From contig NZ_JAUSWH010000002.1 in the NCBI RefSeq assembly GCF_030815125.1, positions 372,001 to 436,000 on the forward strand: a stretch of DNA of 64,000 nt, read 5' to 3'. This document shows, piece by piece, positions 1 to 7,204 of this stretch. Each line of letters starts with the position of its first letter. The first letter of the stretch is position 1. The notes beneath the pieces are model-generated. The model did no database searches. It was not told the DNA's origin and worked only from the letters and a program-made list of their open reading frames with translations. Source of the DNA: Allorhizobium paknamense (lineage in GTDB: Bacteria > Pseudomonadota > Alphaproteobacteria > Rhizobiales > Rhizobiaceae). Position numbers and translations under genes: made by a program.

Positions 1-406
1 CAATGCATCGTCTTATTGTTCCCCTTATCCGGTCTTTGCCGGTTTGTCCGCACAGATAAGCCTCTGGAAGGGGAGCGAGTCAACTGCGCTTTTATAAGAT
101 ATTCGGAAGTTGTGGATTGACATCTTATCGGACCGGGAGAAGTCTTATGGGGAAATTCTCGCCGCATGTTGCGCATGCCGGTTTTGTGCTTGCAAATGAC
201 GTTTGCAGGCAAGTGCGCCGGGTAGGCGGGTGGATACCTTCGCGTGTAATTTCGGCCAAGGATCATGGCCGGAGAGGGGGCTTCAACGGCTCTCGATAAA
301 AGATCCCTGGGAGTGTCGGAGACTGCGCGGCGACGTAACGGCAACAGCCGGCGGCGTTTGTCAGTGAGCGGCCCGAGAGCTGAGGCTCCGGCAACAGGGG
401 ACCATC
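1..406. other. Gene-free leader region of the permease
   Basis: I see no supported gene here. A 60-codon frame starting near 117 has no convincing ribosome binding site and no recognisable protein. The stretch probably holds the promoter and a long untranslated leader of the permease that starts at 407. A TTGACA-like hexamer occurs near 116, but no good -10 partner is visible at the expected spacing. Confidence 0.4.
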
Positions 407-1978
407 ATGAGCGATTATTCCGACGTGGATAAGGCGCAGGATCTGCACATCCTGCATTCCATGGGCTATGCGCAGGAGCTGGAGCGGCGCATGAGCTCCT
501 TTTCCAATTTTGCCATTTCCTTTTCCATCATCTGCATTCTGTCCGGGGGGATCAATTCTCTGGCCCAGGCCACGTCCGGTGCGGGCGGGGCGTCCATCGG
601 CATCGGCTGGCCGCTGGGCTGTGCCATTTCCGGCGTCTTCGCGCTCGGCATGGCGCAGATTTCCTCGGCCTATCCCACGGCGGGCGGGCTTTATCACTGG
701 GGCTCGATCCTCGGCAACCGCTTCACCGGTTGGCTGACGGCCTGGTTCAACCTCATCGGCCTCGTCACCGTGCTCGGCGCCATCAATGTCGGCACCTGGG
801 GCTTTTTCGCCGGTTCGCTGGCGGGCTGGTTCGGCATGAATGTCGATACCACCACGGCAGGCGGCTTTGCCAACCAGATCCTTTTCGTGGCGGTCATCAC
901 CGCCATCCAGGCCCTCATCAACCATTTCGGCATCAAGCTCACGGCAAAGCTCACCGATCTCTCCGGCTATCTGATCTTCGCCACGGCCATTGCCCTGACC
1001 ATCGTCTGCCTGGCGGGCGCCAAGAGCTATGATGTCAGCCGTCTTTGGACCTTCGCCAACTATTCCGGCACGCCTGCGGGCGATGCGCCGGTCTGGCCGC
1101 AATCCGGCGATATATGGTATATTTTCGCGCTTGGCCTGCTTTTGCCGATCTACACCATTACCGGCTATGACGCCTCCGCCCATACCTCGGAGGAAACCAT
1201 CAAGGCGTCTGAATCCGTGCCGAAGGGCATGGTGTCGTCCGTCTGGTGGGCCTCCTTCTTCGGCTATATCATGCTCATTGCCTTCCTTCTGGCTATTCCC
1301 GACATGAACGAGGCGGCGGCCCAGGGCTGGAACGTCTTCTTCTGGACGCTGAACAGCGTTGCGCATCCCGTCGTCGCGAACATCATCTACCTTGCCATCT
1401 TCATTGCCCAGTTCATCTGCGGGCTTGCCACCGTCACCTCGGTGTCGCGGATGATCTTTGCCTTCTCGCGGGATGGCGGGCTGCCCTTCTCCCGCGCGCT
1501 GGCCAGCGTCAGCCCGCGCTTTCGCACGCCCTCCATCGCCATCTGGACGGGGTCCGTCGCCTCGGTGCTCTTTGTCTGGGGGGCGTCGCTGGTCACCATT
1601 GGCGGGGCTTCGGCCTATACCATCGTGGTCTCCTGCACGGTGATCTTCCTGTTCCTCTCCTTCTGCATTCCGATTGCGCTCGGCATCAAGGCCATCGGCA
1701 CGCCGAAATGGCCGGTCATGGGGCCATGGAACATGGGCATCACCGCCTACAAGATCGTCGGTTGCCTTGCGATCCTGGCCATGGCGGTGATCTTCATCAT
1801 CGGCGTGCAGCCGCCGAATGAATGGGCGCTCTACATCACCGTCGGCTTTCTGGTTCTGACGGCAGCCGTCTGGCTGCTGTTCGAACAGCGCCGCTTCAAG
1901 GGGCCGCCGATCGGAGACGAAGTGGCAAAACGCCAGGCCGAGATTGCCGCTGCCGAGAAGGCTGTGGGAGAGGCTTGA
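407..1978 (+). CDS. APC-superfamily amino acid/choline-type permease
   Basis: This 523-residue inner-membrane protein looks like a secondary transporter of the amino acid-polyamine-organocation superfamily, nearest to the amino acid/choline transporter branch that includes GABA and choline permeases. The N-terminal part shows the branch hallmark of a Gly-Tyr-x-Gln-Glu-Leu-x-Arg stretch followed by an SFSNFAISFSII-like first membrane helix (about residues 25-50) and a Gly-Gly-rich segment. About twelve hydrophobic helices follow, and the C-terminus is short and charged. The start has an AGGGGA ribosome binding site just upstream. It stands alone, with a family A repeat and then an iron alcohol dehydrogenase downstream on the same strand. 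A shared role in amine or amino-alcohol catabolism is possible but not shown. The substrate cannot be read from sequence. Confidence 0.85.
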   Translation: MSDYSDVDKAQDLHILHSMGYAQELERRMSSFSNFAISFSIICILSGGINSLAQATSGAGGASIGIGWPLGCAISGVFALGMAQISSAYPTAGGLYHWGSILGNRFTGWLTAWFNLIGLVTVLGAINVGTWGFFAGSLAGWFGMNVDTTTAGGFANQILFVAVITAIQALINHFGIKLTAKLTDLSGYLIFATAIALTIVCLAGAKSYDVSRLWTFANYSGTPAGDAPVWPQSGDIWYIFALGLLLPIYTITGYDASAHTSEETIKASESVPKGMVSSVWWASFFGYIMLIAFLLAIPDMNEAAAQGWNVFFWTLNSVAHPVVANIIYLAIFIAQFICGLATVTSVSRMIFAFSRDGGLPFSRALASVSPRFRTPSIAIWTGSVASVLFVWGASLVTIGGASAYTIVVSCTVIFLFLSFCIPIALGIKAIGTPKWPVMGPWNMGITAYKIVGCLAILAMAVIFIIGVQPPNEWALYITVGFLVLTAAVWLLFEQRRFKGPPIGDEVAKRQAEIAAAEKAVGEA

Positions 1979-1985
1979 GCTTTTT

Positions 1986-2096
1986 CTAGAGCATTGTCCC
2001 GAGAAAAGTGTAGTCACGGTTTTCCGTCCGGAAATGCGTAAAAACAAAAGCTTAGAGCACGTCCGGTGAACCCGTGTTCACCGGACGTGCTCTAAG
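1986..2096 (+). repeat. Family A palindromic intergenic repeat (copy 1)
   Basis: This copy has the family A layout: a TAGAGCATT start, a core GGTTTTCCGTCCGGAAATGCG, a spacer of AAAACAAA type, then a terminal long hairpin flanked by AGAGC and GCTCT (2052-2096). The hairpin stem is GCACGTCCGGTGAA paired with its complement. It resembles the RIME-type mosaic elements of Rhizobiaceae; I have not verified that assignment. It lies between the permease and the alcohol dehydrogenase, where the hairpin could end transcription. The rest of the 1979-2328 gap shows no gene. Confidence 0.8.
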
Positions 2097-2328
2097 ACAC
2101 GAGGGGCGGCAGTTATGACTTGCCGCCTTTTATCTTTTACAGCATCCGGCAAAGCCGTTTTCGCTCGGATTACCGCTATTCGATTAGGAGATATTTATAT
2201 TTGTCTTGTCATTCTGGTTGTGAAACGCAGCTTCTCGCCAGAGGCCTGATGCAGCCGGCGTAACGCGCCGGGTCAAAATCTGCTCACCTGTGCGAGTGCT
2301 GCTTTGTGCCAGCTTGGGAGGGCAGCAC

Positions 2329-3474
2329 ATGAAGATTTCAGCGCAGTGGAATTACCCCACGGATATTCGCCTGGGCCGGGGGCGGATCGAGGAACTGGCG
2401 AAGATCTGCCGCGAACTCACTATGACAAATCCGCTGCTGGTGACGGACCGGGGGCTGGTCAGCCTGGCGATCACCCGCACCGCCCGTGAAATTCTTCGGG
2501 ATGGCGGGCTGGAGCACCAGATTTTCGCGGAAGTCGACCCCAACCCCACCGAACGCAATGTCGAGGCCGGGCTGAAGGTTTTTCGCGAGGGGCGGCATGA
2601 CGGGGTCGTGGCACTGGGCGGCGGCTCTGCCATGGACCTTGGCAAATGCCTTGCCTTCATGGGCGGGCAAAGCCAGCCGCTCTGGCATTTTGCCCTCGGT
2701 GGAGACGGCTGGAAAGACGCCGATCCGTCAGGCATTCACCCCATCGTCGCGCTGCCCACCACGGCGGGCACGGGGGCGGAGGTGGGCTATGCCTGCGTCA
2801 TCACCAATCTGGAAACAAGGGTGAAGACACCGATCTTTCACCCCCGGCTGATGCCGTCCGTCGTCATCTGCGATCCGGAATTGACGGTTGGCATGCCCCG
2901 AACCATTACGGCCGGAACCGGACTCGATGCCTTTTCTCACTGTCTGGAGGCCTATTGCTCGCCGCTTTATCACCCGATGGCCAAAGGCATTGCGCTGGAG
3001 GGCATGCGGCTGATCAAGGAATTCCTGCCGCGCGCCTATCGCGATCCGGTGGATCTCGAAGCTCGTATCAACATGATGTCTGCCTCCATCATGGGCGCGG
3101 TGGCGCGGGAAAAGGGCCTGGGCGCCATCCATGCCGTGTCGCATCCCATCAACGCCTTGTTCAACACCCATCACGGCACCACCAATGCGGTGCTGATGCC
3201 GATGGTGCTGGCCTTTAACCGAAAGGCAATCGATAAGAAGATCGATCGTCTTGCGAGTTATCTCGGGCTTTCGGGCGGGTTTGATGGTTTTTGCGATTTC
3301 ATCACCGGCTTTCGGGAAACCCTGGGTATTTCGCAAAACCTGACGGAACTGGGTGTTCCTGCCGATCAGATCGATGTCCTCGTGCCGTTAGTGCTGAGCG
3401 ATCCGGCGGCAGCCACCAATCCCGTGCGTCTGACGGAGGAAAATGTCGGCGACCTGCTGCGAAGCTGCTTCTGA
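2329..3474 (+). CDS. Iron-containing alcohol dehydrogenase family protein
   Basis: This 381-residue cytosolic oxidoreductase belongs to the group III (iron-type) alcohol dehydrogenases, which interconvert alcohols and aldehydes with NAD(P). The N-terminal nucleotide-binding half carries the family GGGSAMDLGK motif (about residue 95) and LPTTAGTGAE. The C-terminal metal half carries a DAFSHCLEAY segment and GAIHAVSHP...THHGTTNAVLMP, which supply the usual Asp/His metal ligands. I chose the ATG at 2329 over an upstream GTG at 2290 because a GGGAGG ribosome binding site lies eight bases before it, and the protein then begins at the usual family N-terminus. Substrate is unknown. Maleylacetate reductase or hydroxybutyrate dehydrogenase are family alternatives. 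Confidence 0.88.
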   Translation: MKISAQWNYPTDIRLGRGRIEELAKICRELTMTNPLLVTDRGLVSLAITRTAREILRDGGLEHQIFAEVDPNPTERNVEAGLKVFREGRHDGVVALGGGSAMDLGKCLAFMGGQSQPLWHFALGGDGWKDADPSGIHPIVALPTTAGTGAEVGYACVITNLETRVKTPIFHPRLMPSVVICDPELTVGMPRTITAGTGLDAFSHCLEAYCSPLYHPMAKGIALEGMRLIKEFLPRAYRDPVDLEARINMMSASIMGAVAREKGLGAIHAVSHPINALFNTHHGTTNAVLMPMVLAFNRKAIDKKIDRLASYLGLSGGFDGFCDFITGFRETLGISQNLTELGVPADQIDVLVPLVLSDPAAATNPVRLTEENVGDLLRSCF

Positions 3475-3485
3475 GGTGTGTTGTT

Positions 3486-3590
3486 TAGAGCATAATCCGA
3501 CCGGAGTGAAACGAGGACGATCAAGATTATGCTTCAAAAAGAAAAAGTTAGAGCGCCGATCTGATTCAATCAGATCGAAAAGCGCTCTAA
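3486..3590 (+). repeat. Family A palindromic intergenic repeat (copy 2)
   Basis: Variant of family A beginning TTTAGAGCATAATCCGACCGGAGTGAAACG and ending in a hairpin with arms GATCTGATT and AATCAGATC flanked by AGAGCGC and GCGCTCT. The closely similar copy at 18021-18126 shares both halves. The last bases overlap the stop codon of the small minus-strand gene at 3587-3805. Confidence 0.8.
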
Positions 3591-3805
3591 GTCCACCGGG
3601 ATGTGGCTTCCTCAATCATGAAAGCGGGTCCGAGTTTTTCCGAAAGCGCCAGGGCAACCGATGGCGCGGTGCGGATTTGCGCCCGTCGCGCCATCATGCC
3701 GATAATCTCGACACCCTCGGTCCGACGAAGCATATCATGCCACCCGTCCGGCGTATCGAAGCCGTGGCGGAGCGCGATCACGTAGGTTTTGTATGGATTC
3801 GTCAT
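3587..3805 (-). CDS. Small protein, possible stand-alone I9-type protease inhibitor/propeptide
   Basis: This 72-residue protein reads like a free-standing subtilisin propeptide (I9) domain. It starts with a beta strand KTYVIALRHG, has a helix around DGWHDMLRRTEGVEI, a second strand with RRAQIRTAPSVALALSEKL, and ends with a FMIEEA strand. The alternating pattern and the terminal IEE resemble I9 domains, but this is pattern reading without a profile search. It lies 82 bases downstream of the subtilase on the same strand, so the two may be co-transcribed. That context makes an inhibitor or folding helper the natural reading. The ATG at 3805 has only an AGAAAGGG site in front. The stop codon lies inside the family A repeat. 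If it is not an inhibitor, it is an unassigned small protein. Confidence 0.6.
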   Translation of the reverse strand: MTNPYKTYVIALRHGFDTPDGWHDMLRRTEGVEIIGMMARRAQIRTAPSVALALSEKLGPAFMIEEATSRWT

Positions 3806-3887
3806 GGGTGGCCCTTTCTCACGCGGCAGCATCCTACCATGGATATTGCCGCGTGAGAGACTCTGTTGGGCTGCCGGTCTTTTCTAT

Positions 3888-5465
3888 TCAGATCGCCCGG
3901 CTCAAGCCCTTGCCCTGATATTGCGGCGCAAGGCCCAGGTTGAAAGCATGGGTTTCCAGCAGTGATCGGGCATAGTCCGCCCTTTCCTTGCAGCGCGCCA
4001 GCGTGCGGAAAATCGGATCCTGCGACAGAAGAACGGCAAGCGCTGCCGTGGTGACCGGCGTTGCCATGGAGGTGCCGCTCATATCCGCATAGGGGGCCGG
4101 TTCGGCTTCTGTGGCGGGAATGGTGGAAATCACGGCGGAACCCGCAGCCGTCACCGCCACCTGCGGGCCGAAATTCGAATAGCTTGGCAGATAAAGCCCG
4201 CCATAGCCGATCCGGTCCGGTTGCTGCGGTGCCGTCAGCGCGGCCAGATTATTGGCAGGATAGGTGCCCGGCATGCCAAGCGCGGTGACCGCAACGGCAA
4301 TGGGATAATTGGCAGGAGACATCACCGCCTGGCCATATTGATTGCCCGCCGCGCAAATGCAAAGCGTGCCGCGATAATAGGCCGAGAGCACGGCGTCATA
4401 TTCAATAGCCGAAGGCCCACCGCCAAGGCTCAGATTGATGAGATCGACTTCGTTTTCAAAAGCCATGGCATCGATACCGGCGGCAATGTCGCCCTGGTTG
4501 GCGCCGCCGTTCTTGCTGAAGACCCGGGCCGTGAAGATATCTGCGCCCGGCGCAAGACCGGCAAATTCGCCGGAGCCTTCCGGTGGGCGGGCGCCGATGA
4601 TGCCGGAGACGTGGGTGCCGTGCCATTCCACGTCCATGGTGGCGATTGCGCCCTCCACATAGGCGCCGTCCACATAGGCCCCGGCGGGCGTGATATGGTT
4701 GAGGTAGGGATGAGGCCCAAGCCCGGTATCGAGAATGCCGATCCGGATGCCGCTGCCCGCTTGCGGATCATTGGCTGAAAGGCCGGCAAGCTGATGCCAC
4801 CAGCCGACCGGGCCGTTTTTCGGCAGCGGATCGACGGTCAGCGTCCGGGCATTGGCCGGGTTGATCGCCACAGCCGACCAATAGCCGCCATGGGGCGAGA
4901 TCTGAGCCGCACTGGCCTGCCAGATCCGCTGGTCAAAGGAAAAGACGGCAAAGCCCTGAGGGTCTGTCACCGCGCTGATGCTGGTGGAGGCGCTGCTCTG
5001 GACAAGCGGGGAAAGCGTAAGTTCGACCTTGGCATTCACAACCGGCTGGCTCCCGGAGGTCAGCCGAAGATAGAAGATAGAGGGTGCCCCGGCGGTTGAC
5101 ACGGCATTTTCACCGGTCTCGGCATTTGCCCAGCCTGCCAAGCGCAGCGCTGCCGGCCAGCGCAGGCTTTCAGGTTCGATCAGCACGTCACCTGAAAGAC
5201 TACGGCTTTTCAAGGTCATCTCTGCCTCATCGCCGGACACAACCAAAACGCGACGTTTGTCGTCGCTCGTATCGCCGCTATCGGCAAGAATATCCACCGA
5301 GTCCTGAAGTGTTTTGGTGAATTTTTCCCCGAAGCGGGCCTTGGCCGATTTTCTCGCTCTTTCGCTGCCATAGGGCGCCAGCCGGTGAGAGATGATGAAG
5401 CGTCCACCTCCCTGGCGTGTAGGATTGTTTGTGGGGTCGCCAGTGTTCGCGTCATCGGTCGTCAT
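3888..5465 (-). CDS. Subtilisin-like (S8) serine protease without signal peptide
   Basis: This 525-residue S8 peptidase has a complete catalytic triad: Asp246 in RIGILDTG, His282 in WHGTHVSG and Ser466 in SGTSMATP, with the oxyanion Asn375 in AAGN. Residues 20-100 look like a degenerate propeptide ending in DVLIEPE. Residues about 125-205 look like an inserted beta-sandwich domain. No signal peptide or membrane segment is visible, so it should act in the cytoplasm or be exported by an unusual route. I chose the ATG at 5465, not one at 5531, because a GGAGG site sits eight bases before it. It is divergent from the Thr/Cys-rich repeat protein and the kinase/HopA1/LanC operon. Intracellular S8 proteases serve as leader or linker proteases in some lantibiotic systems, so processing of the repeat protein is a reasonable inference. 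Confidence 0.9.
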   Translation of the reverse strand: MTTDDANTGDPTNNPTRQGGGRFIISHRLAPYGSERARKSAKARFGEKFTKTLQDSVDILADSGDTSDDKRRVLVVSGDEAEMTLKSRSLSGDVLIEPESLRWPAALRLAGWANAETGENAVSTAGAPSIFYLRLTSGSQPVVNAKVELTLSPLVQSSASTSISAVTDPQGFAVFSFDQRIWQASAAQISPHGGYWSAVAINPANARTLTVDPLPKNGPVGWWHQLAGLSANDPQAGSGIRIGILDTGLGPHPYLNHITPAGAYVDGAYVEGAIATMDVEWHGTHVSGIIGARPPEGSGEFAGLAPGADIFTARVFSKNGGANQGDIAAGIDAMAFENEVDLINLSLGGGPSAIEYDAVLSAYYRGTLCICAAGNQYGQAVMSPANYPIAVAVTALGMPGTYPANNLAALTAPQQPDRIGYGGLYLPSYSNFGPQVAVTAAGSAVISTIPATEAEPAPYADMSGTSMATPVTTAALAVLLSQDPIFRTLARCKERADYARSLLETHAFNLGLAPQYQGKGLSRAI

Positions 5466-5579
5466 TATCAAGCCTCCGAAATATATGATGAAAATTTCAT
5501 CCAGATTGCTGTTCCTCTTTGGAACCTTCAACCCATAAAGTTGTATCTCCCAAAAATGGTCATCTTAAAGATGTATTTT

Positions 5580-5597
5580 TGTGATTGCGCAACCACA
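5580..5597. promoter_or_regulatory. Imperfect palindrome in the divergent protease/precursor promoter region
   Basis: TGTGATTGCGCAACCACA is symmetric except for one position pair and has a perfect TTGCGCAA core. It lies midway between the divergent starts at 5465 and 5694. A second palindrome, CATCTT-A-AAGATG, is at 5561-5573. Either could be an operator coordinating both transcription units. No regulator gene is present next to them. Confidence 0.4.
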
Positions 5598-5693
5598 GGA
5601 TATTGTCTAGCAAAATACACGCCACGGAGGAGATTGTGGGCTAGCAGCAATTATTAGTGGCTATTTTTAACATGATCTTGCCTGCAGCAAGTC

Positions 5694-7049
5694 ATGACGG
5701 AACCTTTTTCATCAACTCCATCGGGATTCATGTCGATGACCTATACGCCTTATCCGATTACAACTATCGGTTGCATATATCCGCCCACTCTTGTGAATTG
5801 CGGAACCGGTCCTGTTGCCGCCCAGTCCGTTCAGACCTTGCCGCCGCCGACCTATCTTCTGGGCTGCCACACTGCCGTGCAGCATTGCGGGACTGTTGCT
5901 GCCGCGCAGCCGCAGGCATCCTCGCCCTATCCGACGGCCACCACGACTGTTCAGACGCAATCCGTCACCGTGACGCCGATTTGCTACGTCACCCATCTTC
6001 CGACGATTTACCCCACCACGACGGTTGTAAATCCGGGCCAGGGTGCTGCCGCCCAGGCCGCTGCTCTTCCGCAGCACACCATTTCCTCGCCCTATCTGCC
6101 GGCGGTGACCTCAGGGCTGCAGCCGACGATTTTCAATTGCCAGACGCCCTTCACCGGAACCGGTCCGGTTGCCGCGCAGGCCGCTGCGCTTCCGCAGCAC
6201 ACCATTTCCTCGCCCTATCAGCCGACGATGACTTCCACGGTGCAGCCGACGTTCGTCCTTTGCGCGACGAGCCAGACGCCGATTTGTGGAACCGGCCCGG
6301 TTGCCGCGCAGGCTGCTGCCCTGCCGCCGCATACTCTGTCTTCCATCCATTACACGGGTACGTCGCTCAGCTCCGTGCTGCCCGTGCAGAATACCACGGT
6401 CGCCGCTGCGGTGATTTCGTCTCCGGTCACCACGCACTTCCCCGTTCACCACACCGCGCTTGAAATTTGCTCCACGGTCGCCCTGCCCAACGGGCAGAAC
6501 ACGCAGGCGGCTGCGGTAAACGTGACGACGCTGCCGACCACCTCCGGTCCTTGCCTGCCTTACACCCTGGTGAATTGCCAGGCTCCCACCGTCGAGACCA
6601 CGGTTCAGGGTCAGGCGGCAGGCGCGCAAACCTTCGTTGGTCCGACCGCTTATTGGCATTGCAACAGCGGCATCCCCGGTTGCCATACCTCCATTCAGGG
6701 CTGCACGGTGAACACCACGGTTCAGGGTCAGGCGGCAGCCTTGCCGACCATCGTTGGTCCGACGGCTTATCTGCATTGCAATAGCGGCATTCCCGGTTGC
6801 CATACGTCTATTCAGGGCTGCACCGTGAACACGACGGTTCAGGGTCAGGCGGCAGCCTTGCCGACCATCGTTGGTCCGACGGCTTATCTGCATTGCAACA
6901 GCGGTATTCCCGGTTGCCATACCTCTATTCAGGGCTGCACCGTGAATACGACGGTTGAGGGTCAGGCTGCGCGTCCGGTCACCTCCATCGGCTGCGGCAC
7001 CATCGCGACGGTATGCAACCCCACGCACGTCCATTGCACCGGGGCATGA
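5694..7049 (+). CDS. Giant Thr/Cys-rich repetitive protein, candidate lanthipeptide-type substrate
   Basis: I know no family for this 451-residue protein. It has about 79 Thr, 31 Ser and 23 Cys, but no Lys, no Asp, one Arg and four Glu. All 23 Cys have a Thr or Ser exactly four or five residues before them. The C-terminal part has three 39-residue repeats, each with Cys triads spaced seven apart (323/330/337, 362/369/376, 401/408/415). A last triad with the same spacing is at 434/441/448. Linkers rich in Ala and Gln (AAQAAALP, GQAAALP) recur between Cys-bearing modules. No conventional leader or signal peptide is visible. The start is uncertain: ATGs at 5694, 5730 and 5736 all lack a strong ribosome binding site. 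Genes for a kinase, a HopA1-like lyase and a LanC cyclase follow directly, so I infer it is their substrate, dehydrated at Ser/Thr and cross-linked to Cys. A surface or fibre protein is the alternative. Confidence 0.8.
   Translation: MTEPFSSTPSGFMSMTYTPYPITTIGCIYPPTLVNCGTGPVAAQSVQTLPPPTYLLGCHTAVQHCGTVAAAQPQASSPYPTATTTVQTQSVTVTPICYVTHLPTIYPTTTVVNPGQGAAAQAAALPQHTISSPYLPAVTSGLQPTIFNCQTPFTGTGPVAAQAAALPQHTISSPYQPTMTSTVQPTFVLCATSQTPICGTGPVAAQAAALPPHTLSSIHYTGTSLSSVLPVQNTTVAAAVISSPVTTHFPVHHTALEICSTVALPNGQNTQAAAVNVTTLPTTSGPCLPYTLVNCQAPTVETTVQGQAAGAQTFVGPTAYWHCNSGIPGCHTSIQGCTVNTTVQGQAAALPTIVGPTAYLHCNSGIPGCHTSIQGCTVNTTVQGQAAALPTIVGPTAYLHCNSGIPGCHTSIQGCTVNTTVEGQAARPVTSIGCGTIATVCNPTHVHCTGA
6597..6947 (+). 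repeat. Three in-frame 117-bp tandem repeats in the precursor gene
   Basis: Units run 6597-6713, 6714-6830 and 6831-6947. Each encodes 39 residues of the plan TTVQGQAA...GPTAY(L/W)HCNSGIPGCHTSIQGCTVN. Units 2 and 3 are nearly identical at DNA level; unit 1 differs in the linker (GAQTF for ALPTI) and in Trp for Leu. A degenerate fourth unit (6948-7046) keeps only the QAA linker and the three evenly spaced Cys. This is protein-coding amplification, not CRISPR. Confidence 0.9.
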
Positions 7050-7093
7050 GGGATGTTTAGGGCTTCGGCCCTGACCTGAAATGATGCGGAGAT

Positions 7094-7118
7094 CCGTCGG
7101 CCGGTTTCTGGCCGGCGG
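7094..7118 (+). terminator. Stem-loop between precursor and modification genes (possible attenuator)
   Basis: CCGTCGGCC pairs with GGCCGGCGG (nine pairs, one G-T) around a seven-base loop. No T-run follows. A smaller hairpin (AGGGC...GCCCT) lies just upstream near 7059-7073. The position between the abundant-type substrate gene and the enzyme operon suggests partial termination or RNA stabilisation that would favour the substrate. Confidence 0.45.
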
Positions 7119-7204
7119 AGCTTTGTCGCGACCGGGGCAGGGCGCGGCCTTCTCACTCTCTTTTTTATCACGAGCAACTTTCGGTCAAAAGGAATGGGTG
7201 CTTC

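Noticed and set aside
117..299. 60-codon frame near the window start
   Set aside because: No ribosome binding site, no recognisable protein, and it lies in the likely leader of the permease.
6597..6947. Tandem repeats as CRISPR array
   Set aside because: The 117-bp units are contiguous, in frame and without spacers; they encode protein repeats.
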